From NCBI GenBank assembly GCA_964242735.1, contig CAXTAK010000004.1, positions 110,932 through 174,931 of the forward strand: a stretch of 64,000 bases of DNA, given 5' to 3'. The position numbers were made by a program, and so were the translations under genes. The stretch is from CADCUY01 sp964242735 (GTDB lineage: Bacteria > Actinomycetota > Actinomycetes > Actinomycetales > Quadrisphaeraceae). This document shows positions 53,093 to 61,519 of this stretch, piece after piece (the first letter of the stretch is position 1; every line of letters starts with the position of its first letter). The notes under the pieces were generated by a model. That model was not told the DNA's origin. It saw nothing but the letters and a program-made list of their open reading frames with translations, and did no database searches.

Positions 53093-53679
53093 CGCCGGTA
53101 CCCGTTGGCGCGCGGGCACACGTGGCCCTCGGCGTCCAGGGGGTCCGCGCACAGGGGGCACGGGGGGCGCCCGGCGCCGACGACGGCCACCGCGCGCGCC
53201 GCGAAGGCCCGGGCCTCGGCTCCGGTGAGGTGCACGCGCAGCAGCGTGCGGTCCCCGCCGGTGCCCGTGGGGTCGGAGGGCGCTGCCGCGTCGGTGTCGT
53301 CGCCTCCACCGGAGGACGCGTCGGACTCCAGCACCTCGAAGCACTCGATGACGACCATCTGGCGGTCGCCGTCCCACGCCAGGGTCATGGTGCCCACGCG
53401 GAACTCGTCCTCGATGGGAGTGTCCAGCGGGTCGTCGTCACGGCGGTCCGTCGGTGCCACGGCCGGCACGGGGGCGCTGCCGCCGCTGCGGCGCACCACC
53501 TCGTCGAGGAGCTCCTCGACGCGCTCGGCCAGGGCCGCGACCTGCGGCTTCTCGAGGGAGACGCTGGTCAGCCCCCGCCCGGAGCGTGCCTGGAGGAAGA
53601 AGGTGCGTGCACCCGGCTGACCCACGGTGCCGGCGACGAAGCGCTCGGGGGGGTCGTAGTCGAAGACCTGGCCGGCCAT
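53089..53679 (-). CDS. DUF3090 family protein
   Basis: A 196-residue protein of the actinobacterial DUF3090/TIGR03847 family. It opens QVFDYDPPERFVAGTVGQPG, then FFLQARSGRGLTSVSLEKPQV, and has EDEFRVGTMTLAWD in the middle. A C-terminal zinc-ribbon-like module PPCPLCADPLDAEGHVCPR has four cysteines. Ser/Gly/Asp-rich linker (SDASSGGGDDTDA) separates the halves. It lies between the histidine phosphatase and SCO1664 genes, with a 9-base gap to the former. Molecular role unknown. Confidence 0.92.
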   Translation of the reverse strand: MAGQVFDYDPPERFVAGTVGQPGARTFFLQARSGRGLTSVSLEKPQVAALAERVEELLDEVVRRSGGSAPVPAVAPTDRRDDDPLDTPIEDEFRVGTMTLAWDGDRQMVVIECFEVLESDASSGGGDDTDAAAPSDPTGTGGDRTLLRVHLTGAEARAFAARAVAVVGAGRPPCPLCADPLDAEGHVCPRANGYRR

Positions 53680-53688
53680 GTTCCGAGC

Positions 53689-54453
53689 CTACCCACGCGC
53701 TGTGGAGCCGCCAGCGACGCCACCGGTGCCGGCTCCCCCGCCGACGGCGGCGTCGGAGGGGTTCGCGCCGGTCCCCCCCTCAGCGCCCTCAGCGGCCGGC
53801 GGGGGCGGGAGGAGGGCGGCGACGTCCCCGCCGGTGTCGTTGACGCGCACCGCGAAGGGGCGCAGCGGGCTGTAGCGCACCGCGGAGACCGACGCGGGGT
53901 CGACCACGAGGCGCTGGAAGGAGTCGAGGTGCATGCCGAGGGCGTCGGCCAGGACCGCCTTGATGACGTCGCCGTGGCTGACCGCCGCCCACACCGCGTG
54001 CTCGCCGTGCTCGGCGGCGACCGCGGCGTCGACCTCGCGGACGACGTCCAGCGCCCTGGCCTGCATCGCCCGCATCGTCTCCCCGCCGGGGAAGACCGCG
54101 GCGCTGGCGTGCGCCTGCACCACCGCCCACTCCGGTTCCTTGGTCAGCTCCGCGATGGGCCGGTTCGTCCACGTGCCGTAGTCGCACTCGCTGAGGCGGT
54201 CGTCGGTGACCACCGCGGGGCGCGGGGCGCCCTCGGGGCCGCCCGCGGCCACCAGGGCCTCCGCGGTCTGCTGGCAGCGCTGCAGGGGGCTGGCGACCAC
54301 CCGCACGAGGTGCACCGGCGAGAGCCGGGCTCCCAGGGCGGTGACCTGCTGCTGGCCGAGCTCGTCCAGGCCGACCCCGGGGGTGCGACCGGCGAGCAGC
54401 CCGCCGGAGTTTGCGGCGGTGCGACCGTGGCGGACGAGCAGCAGGGTGGGCAC
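53689..54453 (-). CDS. Histidine phosphatase, MSMEG_4193 type
   Basis: Phosphoglycerate-mutase-like phosphatase of 254 residues. LLLVRHGRTAANSGG carries the catalytic RHG, and VASPLQRCQQTAEAL, ECDYGTW and AAVSHGDVIKAVLADALG give the remaining Arg, Glu and His of the active site. The C-terminal 50 residues are Gly/Ala-rich and not part of the fold. GTG at 54453 begins directly with the first strand. The MSMEG_4193 subgroup is always near DUF3090, SCO1664 and mshC in actinobacteria; the substrate is unknown. Confidence 0.92.
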   Translation of the reverse strand: MPTLLLVRHGRTAANSGGLLAGRTPGVGLDELGQQQVTALGARLSPVHLVRVVASPLQRCQQTAEALVAAGGPEGAPRPAVVTDDRLSECDYGTWTNRPIAELTKEPEWAVVQAHASAAVFPGGETMRAMQARALDVVREVDAAVAAEHGEHAVWAAVSHGDVIKAVLADALGMHLDSFQRLVVDPASVSAVRYSPLRPFAVRVNDTGGDVAALLPPPPAAEGAEGGTGANPSDAAVGGGAGTGGVAGGSTARG

Positions 54454-54477
54454 GCCCCCACGGTAGGGGCGGCGCCA

Positions 54478-54607
54478 GGTGGTCACGGGCGGGTGGTCAC
54501 GGGCGGGNNNNNNNNNNNNNNNNNNNNNNNNNNNNNNNNNNNNNNNNNNNNNNNNNNNNNNNNNNNNNNNNNNNNNNNNNNNNNNNNNNNNNNNNNNNNN
54601 NNNNNNN
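54478..54607. other. Assembly gap beside a 14-base tandem repeat
   Basis: Two copies of GTGGTCACGGGCGG (54478-54505) directly precede 100 N at 54508-54607. The repeat probably stopped the assembly. The gap hides the 3' end of the uppP gene and any spacer before the histidine phosphatase. Confidence 0.9.
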
Positions 54608-55411
54608 GGCGAGCAGCGCGTACAGGGCGAAGCCGGCGGCGATGCGGTACAGCACGAACGGCGTGAACGTGTGGGAGCTGATGTAGCGCAGGAGCCAGGC
54701 GATGACGGCGTAGCCCACGGCCCCGGCCAGCGCGGTGGCCGCGAGGGTGGGCCCCCACGAGACGGCGCCGGGCTCGCGCAGGGCCTGCACGGCCTCCAGG
54801 GTCCCGGCGCCGAGGACCGCGGGGATCGCCAGGAGGAACGAGTACCGGGCGGCGGCCTCACGGGTGTACCCCATCAGCAGGCCGGCGGCGATGGTGCCGC
54901 CGGAGCGGGAGACCCCCGGCACCAGGGCCAGGGCCTGCGCGAGACCGAACAGGACCCCGTCGCGCCAGGTGATGTCGACCAGCTCCCGCTCGGCACGGGC
55001 GCGCCGGTCGGCGGCGTGCAGGACGAGGGCGAAGAGCCACAGCATCGTGGCGGTCAGCCACAAGCTGCGCACCGCCGGGCCCCGGATGGCGTCCTGCAGC
55101 AGGTAGCCCGCCACCACGATCGGCAGCGACCCGACGATCACCAGCCACCCGAGCCGCGCGTCGGGGTGCGAGTGCGGCAGCCGCCCGGCCACCGCGCGCA
55201 GCCACGCGCTGATGATGCGGGCGATGTCGCGGCGGAAGAAGACGAGCACCGCGGCCTCGGTGCCCAGCTGGGTGATCGCGGTGAACCCCGCCCCCGGGTC
55301 GCCGCCTCCGAGCAGCTGCCCCACGACGCTGACGTGCGCGCTGGAGGAGATCGGGAGGAACTCCGTCAGGCCCTGCACCAGGCCGAGGACGAGGGCGTCG
55401 AACCAGCTCAC
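54608..55411 (-). CDS. uppP: Undecaprenyl-diphosphatase UppP/BacA, 3' end in gap
   Basis: Membrane phosphatase recycling undecaprenyl pyrophosphate to the monophosphate carrier for cell-wall synthesis. 268 residues are visible from GTG at 55411 (SWFDALVLGLVQGLTEFLP). ISSSAHVSVVGQLL and LVPGVSRSGGTIAAGLLMG are the two catalytic signatures, and eight helices are apparent. The end FALYALLA runs into the 100-N gap, so only the last few residues and the stop are missing (family length about 275). The GTG overlaps the LLM gene stop by four bases. Confidence 0.95.
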
Positions 55412-56538
55412 CGCCCGGTACCGACGGCAGCGGTGGACCCGACGGCACCGGCGAGCCCGGCGGCGTCCAGGGCGTCGGCGGCGGTGCGCAGCGCGGCGAG
55501 GCGCTCGTGCGCGGTGGGGGCGAGCGGGGCGAGGACCACGGTGGTCACCCCGACCTCGGCGTACGCGGCGAGCCGGTCGCGGATCGCCGCGGGCGGTCCC
55601 ACCAGGGCGGTGCGGTCGAGGAAGCCCTGGGGGACGGCGGCGGCGGCCTCGCGGCGGCGCCCGGCGAGGTAGTGGTCCTGCACCGCGTCGGCCTCGCCCC
55701 CGTAGCCCATCGCCACCGCGAGGCGGTGGTAGAAGTTGACCTCCCGGCTGCCCATCCCCCCGATGTACAGGGCGGTGTGCGCGCGCAGGCCCGCCAGCGT
55801 CGCGTCGTCGCCGTCGGTGGAGCGCCCCGGCCCGCCGCCCTGCGTGACCACGATCGGCACGGTGGGGGCGATGTCGAAGGCGCGCGAGGGGTCCGAGCCC
55901 CGCTCGCGCCCGGCCGTCAGGGCCGCGAGCTGGTCCCCGGCGTCCTCGGGGCTGAAGAAGACCGGGAGCCACCCGTCGGCGACCTCCCCGGCGAGCGCGG
56001 TGTTCCTCGGCCCGACCGCGGCGAGGTAGATCGGCAGGTCGGGACGGGGCGCTGGCAGCGCCAGGCGCAGCGGCACACCCGGCCCGCCCGGCAGCGGGAG
56101 CGGGAGGTGCTCACCCTGGTGCACCAGCGGGGCGCGGCTCAGCGCCAGGCGGACCACCTCCACGTACTCGCGGGTGCGCGCCAGCGGGGCGTCGAAGCGC
56201 ACCCCGTGCCAGCCCTCGGAGACCTGGGGTCCCGAGACGCCCAGGCCGAGGCGGAAGCGCCCGCCGGACAGGCCGTCGAGGGTGGCCGCGGTCATGGCCG
56301 TCGCCGCGGCGCTGCGCGCGGGCACCTGCATCACCGCGCTGCCGAGGGCGATGCGCGAGGTCTGCGCGGCGATCCACGCGAGCACCGTGGGGGCGTCGGA
56401 GCCGTAGGCCTCGGCCACCCACACCGAGTCCAGGCCGACCACCTCCGCCTCGCGGGCCAGGGCGAGGGCGGCGGCGGCGGCACCGGCCAGGCCGCCGGGC
56501 CCGCTGTCCAGGTACCCGAGGGTGAGGCCGAGACGCAC
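55408..56538 (-). CDS. LLM-class F420-dependent oxidoreductase
   Basis: Luciferase-like TIM-barrel oxidoreductase of 376 residues, probably using coenzyme F420. It begins LGLTLGYLDSGPGG and shows GLDSVWVAEAYGSDAPTVLAWIAAQT and RIALGSAVMQVPARSAAATAM, which are family landmarks. GLSGGRFRLGLGVSGPQV and LPIYLAAVGPRNTALAGEVADGWLPVFF follow. The GTG at 56538 begins at the first strand. It is upstream of uppP with a four-base overlap; this pairing is frequent in actinobacteria. The substrate is unknown. Confidence 0.93.
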   Translation of the reverse strand: MRLGLTLGYLDSGPGGLAGAAAAALALAREAEVVGLDSVWVAEAYGSDAPTVLAWIAAQTSRIALGSAVMQVPARSAAATAMTAATLDGLSGGRFRLGLGVSGPQVSEGWHGVRFDAPLARTREYVEVVRLALSRAPLVHQGEHLPLPLPGGPGVPLRLALPAPRPDLPIYLAAVGPRNTALAGEVADGWLPVFFSPEDAGDQLAALTAGRERGSDPSRAFDIAPTVPIVVTQGGGPGRSTDGDDATLAGLRAHTALYIGGMGSREVNFYHRLAVAMGYGGEADAVQDHYLAGRRREAAAAVPQGFLDRTALVGPPAAIRDRLAAYAEVGVTTVVLAPLAPTAHERLAALRTAADALDAAGLAGAVGSTAAVGTGR

Positions 56539-56659
56539 CCGGTCACCCTAGGGCGCGCCGCACCGGCCCCGCCCGCCCCGGACGCGCGCTCGGCAGTGCC
56601 GCGGACTCGCGCGCTCGCGACCGCTGCGACGTCCCCGGCCCCGACTAGCCTCGTCCGTC

Positions 56660-57613
56660 GTGGAGCAGCGGTACGTCGGCCGGTCGGGCCTGCAGGTCTC
56701 GGCCCTCGGTCTGGGCACCCTCACCTGGGGCCAGGAGACCGACGAGCACGACGCCCGCGACCAGCTGAAGGTCTTCGTCAGCGGCGGCGGCACCCTGGTC
56801 GACACCGGTGGGGCGTACGGCGACGGGCGCAGCGAGGGGGTGCTCGCCGCGCTGCTCGCCGATGTGGTGCACCGCGACGACGTGGTGCTGTCCGTGACCG
56901 CCGGCGCAGCGGGCGGCACCGACGCGGCGGCCACCGCGGGGCCCGCCCGTGCGGACAACTCGGCGCGGTCCCTGCTGCGCTCCCTGGAGCGGTCGCTGCG
57001 CCGCCTGGGCACCGACCACGTGGACCTGTGGTGGGTCCCGGGCTGGGACCCGGCCGTCCCCGTCGTCGAGGTGCTGCGCGCCGTGGACGCCGCGGTCACC
57101 TCCGGGCGCGCCCGCTACGCCGGCGTCGCGGAGCACACGGGCTGGCAGCTGGCCACCGTGGCGCAGCTCGCCACCACCCAGGGCGTGCCGCTGGTGGCCG
57201 CCGCCGCTGAGTACTCCCTGCTGCACCGCGCCCCCGAGGCGGAGCTGGTGCCCGCCGCCGCCCACCACCGCGTCGGCTTCGTCGCCCGCTCGCCGCTGGC
57301 CCACGGGGTGCTGACCGCGAAGTACCGCTCGTCGGTGCCCCCGGACTCGCGCGGCTCCGACCCCGAGCGCGCCGACCAGGTCGACCGGTACCTCGGTGCC
57401 CGGGGCCGGCGCGTGGTCCAGGCGGTGCTGACCGCCGCCGAGGGCCTGGACGCCGCGCCGCGGGAGGTCGCGCTGGCGTGGGTGCGCGACGCCCCGGGCG
57501 TGACGTGCACCCTGGTCGGTGCGCGCACCGGCGAGCAGCTCGACGCCGTGATGGCCGACGCCCTGGTGCTGCCCCCGGAGATCCGCGCGGCGCTGAACGA
57601 CGTCGCGCAGTAG
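56660..57613 (+). CDS. Aldo/keto reductase-like protein with altered catalytic tetrad
   Basis: A 317-residue AKR-fold protein. RYVGRSGLQVSALGLGTLTWG and VDTGGAYGDGRSE (Asp48, Tyr53) match the family, and LVGARTGEQLDAVMADA matches the cofactor-binding C-terminus. The Lys expected at the end of the third strand is Thr80 (VVLSVTAG) and the His of the fourth motif is Pro127 (LWWVPGWD). Without them ordinary hydride-transfer catalysis should fail, so it may bind NADPH or a ligand without reductase activity. It is divergent from the LLM gene with a 121-base gap. Confidence 0.85.
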   Translation: MEQRYVGRSGLQVSALGLGTLTWGQETDEHDARDQLKVFVSGGGTLVDTGGAYGDGRSEGVLAALLADVVHRDDVVLSVTAGAAGGTDAAATAGPARADNSARSLLRSLERSLRRLGTDHVDLWWVPGWDPAVPVVEVLRAVDAAVTSGRARYAGVAEHTGWQLATVAQLATTQGVPLVAAAAEYSLLHRAPEAELVPAAAHHRVGFVARSPLAHGVLTAKYRSSVPPDSRGSDPERADQVDRYLGARGRRVVQAVLTAAEGLDAAPREVALAWVRDAPGVTCTLVGARTGEQLDAVMADALVLPPEIRAALNDVAQ

Positions 57614-57654
57614 CTCGGGCGGGCCGTGCCGGTCGAGCCCTGGCGGGGTGGGGC

Positions 57655-58062
57655 TCAGCCGCCGTGGCCCGCGGGGCCCACCGGGCCGGCTCCGGTCCCC
57701 GCCGGCTGCGCCCCGGGTCCGGCGTCCTCGAGGTCGTCCTCGGGGTCGCCGACGTCGGGCTCGGCGTCCTCGAGCGCGTCGGCGTCGAGCACCGCGCGCA
57801 CGAGGGCCGCGTCGTCCTCGTCAGCGTCGTCCTCGTCGTCGCCGTCAGCGTCCTCGTCGTCCTCGTCGTAGAGGACGAAGGGGGTCACCTCGTCGTAGGC
57901 GGCGTAGAGGGACTCGTCGTAGGTCTCGAAGGCGTCGGCGAGAGCGCGGTACGCCGACTCCACCGCCGGGTCCTCGTCGCCCCTGCGCCGCTGGGCGGAA
58001 CCGAGGTGCGCCTCGAGCGCGGCCACCAGCCGGTCGAGCGCTGCACGCGGGTCGGTCGCCAT
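57655..58062 (-). CDS. Conserved acidic hypothetical protein
   Basis: A 135-residue protein. The N-terminal half, DPRAALDRLVAALEAHLGS and VESAYRALADAFETYDESLYAAY, is helical and looks conserved. The middle is a polyacidic tract (DEDDEDADGDDEDDADEDD) and the end Gly/Pro-rich. ATG at 58062 is chosen because the residues before it are unconserved. It lies between the convergent aldo/keto-reductase-like gene and the divergent DUF5703 gene. Similar proteins are frequent in actinobacteria without known function. Confidence 0.7.
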   Translation of the reverse strand: MATDPRAALDRLVAALEAHLGSAQRRRGDEDPAVESAYRALADAFETYDESLYAAYDEVTPFVLYDEDDEDADGDDEDDADEDDAALVRAVLDADALEDAEPDVGDPEDDLEDAGPGAQPAGTGAGPVGPAGHGG

Positions 58063-58100
58063 GGACACGACCGTAGTGGTCGGGGGCAGAATGGGCACCG

Positions 58101-58340
58101 ATGTTCTCCCACAGCAGGGGCGCTGCCACGTCCACCGCCCGACACGAGCCCCACGGGGACCAGTACGAGTACCGGCGCCTCACCCTCGCGCGCGGCACGT
58201 CCCGCGCGCAGGCCCGCGCGCTCATCACCGAGCAGGCCGAGCACGGCCGGTGGGAGCTGGCCACGCTCACCCTGTACGTCGGCGGTGCCCGCTCCGTGCT
58301 CCTGCGCCGGCGCATCCTGCGGGTGCAGCGGACCCTCTGA
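58101..58340 (+). CDS. DUF5703 family protein
   Basis: A 79-residue basic protein. YEYRRLTLARGTSRAQARALITEQAEHGRWELATLTLY followed by RSVLLRRRILRV is the DUF5703 pattern, a small alpha/beta domain specific to actinobacteria. Two residues from the ATG at 58101 it lacks any signal. It is divergent from the acidic protein gene and convergent with the M20 gene. Function unknown. Confidence 0.82.
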   Translation: MFSHSRGAATSTARHEPHGDQYEYRRLTLARGTSRAQARALITEQAEHGRWELATLTLYVGGARSVLLRRRILRVQRTL

Positions 58341-58381
58341 GCAGCGGTCGCCGGAGGGTCCGCGCCCGTCCGACCGTTCGG

Positions 58382-59701
58382 TCAGCAGGTGCGCACGAAG
58401 CGGTCCAGCACCCTCGTCCCGAAGGTCAGCGCATCCACCGGCACCCGCTCGTCGACGCCGTGGAACAGCCCCGCGAAGTCCAGGTCGGCGGGCAGGCGCA
58501 GCGGGGCGAAACCGTACCCGGGCACTCCCAGCCGGGAGAAGGACTTGTTGTCCGTGCCCCCCGACAGGCAGTACGGCAGGACCGTCGCACCCGGGTCCTC
58601 GGCGAGCAGCGCGTCGACCATGCGGTCCACCAGTGGGACGTCGAACGGGGTCTCCAGGGCGACGTCGCGGTGCAGGGTCTCCACGCGCACGTGCTCCCCG
58701 GCGAGCTCGGCGATGGTGGCGAGCACCTGCTCCTCGTGCCCGGGCAGGAACCGCGCGTCGACCAGGGCGGTGGCCTCCCCGGGGATGACGTTGTGCTTGT
58801 ACCCCGCGGCCAGCACGGTGGGGTTGGCGCTGTCGCGCAGCGTCGCCCCCACCCAGCGGGCCGTGGTGCCCAGCGTCGCGACCAGCTGCTCGGTGTCCCC
58901 GGGGTCGAGCTCCGCGCCGGTGATCTCCGCGACCCCGTCGAGGAAGGCGCGCACGGTGGGCGTCACCTCGATCGGCCAGCGGTGCCCCCCGATGCGGGCG
59001 ACCGCCTCGCAGAGGTGGGTCACGGCGTTGTCGTCGTTGACCTGGCTGCCGTGCCCGGCCCGCCCGGCGGCCACCAGGCGCAGCCACGCGATGCCCTTCT
59101 CCGCGGTCTGCACCAGGTAGCACCGCTGCTGCGCGACGTCGATGGAGAACCCCCCGACCTCGCTGACGGCGGCGGTCACGCCCTCGAAGAGGTCCCGGCG
59201 GTGCTGCACCAGCCAGTGGGCGCCCTTGACGCCCCCGGCCTCCTCGTCGGCGAGGAAGGCCACCACGAGGTCGCGCGGTGGGCGGCGACCGGTGCGGGCC
59301 AGGTCGCGCACCAGCGCCAGGAGCATCGCGTCCATGCCCTTCATGTCCACCGCGCCGCGCCCCCACAGGCACCCGTCGCGCTCCTCCCCCGCGAAGGGGT
59401 CCAGCGCCCAGTCCCCGGCCTGGGCGGGCACGACGTCGAGGTGGCCGTGCAGCAGCAGCGCGCCGCGCTCGGCGGTGCCGGCGGGCTCGCCCTCGATGCG
59501 CAGCACCACGCTGGCGCGCCCGGGCTCGCTCTCCACCAGCTCCGCGCCCGCGGCCAGGCCCACCTCGTCGAGCAGGGTCATGACGTGCTCCGCGGCGGCC
59601 CGCTCTCCGGGCCCCGAGCCGTCGCCGTAGTTGCTCGAGTCGATCCGCAGCAGGCCCCGGCACAGCTCGACGACCTCGTCCTGGGGGCTGGTGCCGGTCA
59701 C
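58382..59701 (-). CDS. M20/M25/M40 family metallopeptidase
   Basis: Dizinc peptidase or deacylase of 439 residues. ALLLHGHLDVVPA, WGRGAVDMKGMDAM and FLADEEAGGVKGAHWLV supply the metal ligands and the catalytic Glu pair. A dimerisation domain lies at about 205-330, with AGRAGHGSQVNDDNAV. CLSGGTDNKSFSRLGVPGYGF gives the last ligand region. No signal peptide is seen. It is convergent with DUF5703, and M20 peptidases in this context are usually cytoplasmic carboxypeptidases. Substrate unknown. Confidence 0.93.
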   Translation of the reverse strand: MTGTSPQDEVVELCRGLLRIDSSNYGDGSGPGERAAAEHVMTLLDEVGLAAGAELVESEPGRASVVLRIEGEPAGTAERGALLLHGHLDVVPAQAGDWALDPFAGEERDGCLWGRGAVDMKGMDAMLLALVRDLARTGRRPPRDLVVAFLADEEAGGVKGAHWLVQHRRDLFEGVTAAVSEVGGFSIDVAQQRCYLVQTAEKGIAWLRLVAAGRAGHGSQVNDDNAVTHLCEAVARIGGHRWPIEVTPTVRAFLDGVAEITGAELDPGDTEQLVATLGTTARWVGATLRDSANPTVLAAGYKHNVIPGEATALVDARFLPGHEEQVLATIAELAGEHVRVETLHRDVALETPFDVPLVDRMVDALLAEDPGATVLPYCLSGGTDNKSFSRLGVPGYGFAPLRLPADLDFAGLFHGVDERVPVDALTFGTRVLDRFVRTC

Positions 59702-59855
59702 CGCCCCACGCTAGCGCCGACTCCGGGACGGCGCGGGGCCGCACCCGGGAGGCATCGGCTGCACGGCGCCGACGAGGTGCAGGTGCGCGTCGATGCCCGC
59801 GCCGGGCACGCTAGCGGCGTCCTGCACACCGCTGGACGCAGCACCAGGAGGCACC

Positions 59856-60557
59856 GTGAGCACCGCAGCACCCGAGCTGGCCGCCCTGGGGCCGCACGTG
59901 TGGCACCCCGCCGCTCGGGCCCCCGACGGGTCGCCGGCGCCCCCGCTGCTGCTGCTGCACGGCATGGGCGGCGACGAGCGCACCCTGCTGCCGCTGGCGC
60001 GCCGCCTCTCGCGGGGCTCGGCGGTGCTGTCGCTGCGCGGGCCGGTGCTGGAGGACGGCGCACCCCGCTTCTACGAGCGCTCCCCCGCGGGGGTGGTCGA
60101 CGAGCGCGACCTCACCGAGCGCGCCGCGCTGCTCGCCGAGCAGCTGCGGGCCGCGGGCCCCGCGCTGGGGGTGGCGCCGGGGCAGTGGGTGGCGGTGGGG
60201 TTCTCCAACGGGTCGCTGTTCGCGGCGGCGCTGCTGATGAGCCAGCCCGCGCTGCTCGCCGGGGCGCTGCTGCTCGCCGCCCGCTCCCCCTACCTGCAAC
60301 CGCCGCCGCTGCCGCCCGGGGCGCCGAGCGGGCGGTGGGCGGTGGTGTGCAACGGCGAGGCGGACGAGGTGACGACCCCGGCGGACGCCGCGGAGCTGGT
60401 CGCGCAGCTGCGCGGGCACGACCTGGCGGTGGACGTGGTGACCCACCCGCGAGCGCACAACATCGACCCGCGGACGGTGCCGGTGATGGCGCGGCTGCTC
60501 GCCGGCGCCACGACGTCCACCACCACACCCACCACGACGCCGGCGCCCAGCCGGTGA
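59856..60557 (+). CDS. Alpha/beta hydrolase (MhqD/carboxylesterase-like), first copy
   Basis: A 233-residue serine hydrolase of the phospholipase/carboxylesterase type. PPLLLLHGMGGDERTLLPLARRL gives the oxyanion region, VAVGFSNGSLFAAALLM the nucleophile Ser, EADEVTTPADAAELVAQLRG the Asp and VTHPRAHNIDPRTVP the His. GTG at 59856 has AGGAG six bases upstream. It is the first gene of a four-gene unit in which all stops overlap the next starts (GTGA). A paralogue lies two genes on; both resemble MhqD-like hydrolases next to ring-cleaving dioxygenases. Confidence 0.85.
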   Translation: MSTAAPELAALGPHVWHPAARAPDGSPAPPLLLLHGMGGDERTLLPLARRLSRGSAVLSLRGPVLEDGAPRFYERSPAGVVDERDLTERAALLAEQLRAAGPALGVAPGQWVAVGFSNGSLFAAALLMSQPALLAGALLLAARSPYLQPPPLPPGAPSGRWAVVCNGEADEVTTPADAAELVAQLRGHDLAVDVVTHPRAHNIDPRTVPVMARLLAGATTSTTTPTTTPAPSR

Positions 60558-61519
60558 CCCCGACAGGAGCCCGCACGACCACCGCCGCCGCACCCCACGG
60601 CTTGCACCACGTGACCGCCATCGCCTCGGACCCGCAGGCGAACGTCGACTTCTACGCCACCGTGCTCGGGCTGCGCCTGGTGAAGCAGACGGTCAACTTC
60701 GACGCCCCCGACAGCTACCACCTGTACTACGGCGACGCGGCTGGCCGGCCCGCCTCCATCCTCACCTCCTTCCCCTGGCCGGGGGTCGCCGCCGGGCGCG
60801 GCGGCGCAGGCATGACCAGCGCCACGGCGTTCAGCGTGCCGCCGGAGTCGCTCGGGTGGTGGCACCGGCGCCTGACCGCCCTGGGCGTCGACGTCGACCA
60901 CCCACGGGTGCGCGGCGCCGAGGAGGTGCTGTCCCTGCGCGACCACGACGGGCTCGCGCTGGACCTCGTGGCCGCCGAGGGCGACACCCGCTCCGGGTGG
61001 GACGGCGCGGTGGGCGTCGGCGCCGAGCACGCCGTGCGCGGCCTGCACTCGGTGACGCTGGCCGAGCGCGACCTCGGCCCCACCGCGGCGATGCTCACCG
61101 AGCTGCTGTCGATGGACATCGGCGGCGGAAGCCGCGGCGCCGAGCGCTTCGCGATGGCCGGTGGCGGGGCTGGCGCGGTGCTCGACGTCGCACCCGGCGC
61201 CACCGAGCGCGGCCGCCGAGCCGGCGGCACCGTGCACCACGTGGCCTTCCGCGCCCCCGACCTTGCCACCTTGACGGCGTGGCAGCACGCCCTGGCCGAC
61301 CGCGGCGTGGGGGTGACGGCCATCAAGGACCGGCAGTACTTCAAGAGCATCTACTTCCGCGAGCCGGGCGGGGTGCTGTTCGAGATCGCCACCGACGAGC
61401 CCGGTTTCGCCACCGACGAACCGCTGCTGGAGCTCGGCCGCTCGCTGCGCCTGCCGCCGTGGCTGGAGCCCAGCCGCGAGCAGATCGCCGCGGCGCTGCC
61501 CCCGCTGCGCGTCCCGTGA
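60554..61519 (+). CDS. VOC-family ring-cleaving dioxygenase (MhqO-like)
   Basis: Two-domain vicinal-oxygen-chelate protein of 321 residues resembling hydroquinone/catechol dioxygenases MhqO and LinE-like proteins. Domain one has HGLHHVTAIASDPQANVDFYATV, then LRLVKQTVNFDAPDSYHLYYGD. Domain two has GLHSVTLAERD and VHHVAFRAPD, and ends in GVLFEIATDEPGF; the His in HHV and Glu in LFEI are the expected Fe/Mn ligands. It is coupled by GTGA overlaps to hydrolases on both sides. Action on quinols or other aromatic diols is inferred. Confidence 0.88.
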   Translation: MTPTGARTTTAAAPHGLHHVTAIASDPQANVDFYATVLGLRLVKQTVNFDAPDSYHLYYGDAAGRPASILTSFPWPGVAAGRGGAGMTSATAFSVPPESLGWWHRRLTALGVDVDHPRVRGAEEVLSLRDHDGLALDLVAAEGDTRSGWDGAVGVGAEHAVRGLHSVTLAERDLGPTAAMLTELLSMDIGGGSRGAERFAMAGGGAGAVLDVAPGATERGRRAGGTVHHVAFRAPDLATLTAWQHALADRGVGVTAIKDRQYFKSIYFREPGGVLFEIATDEPGFATDEPLLELGRSLRLPPWLEPSREQIAAALPPLRVP

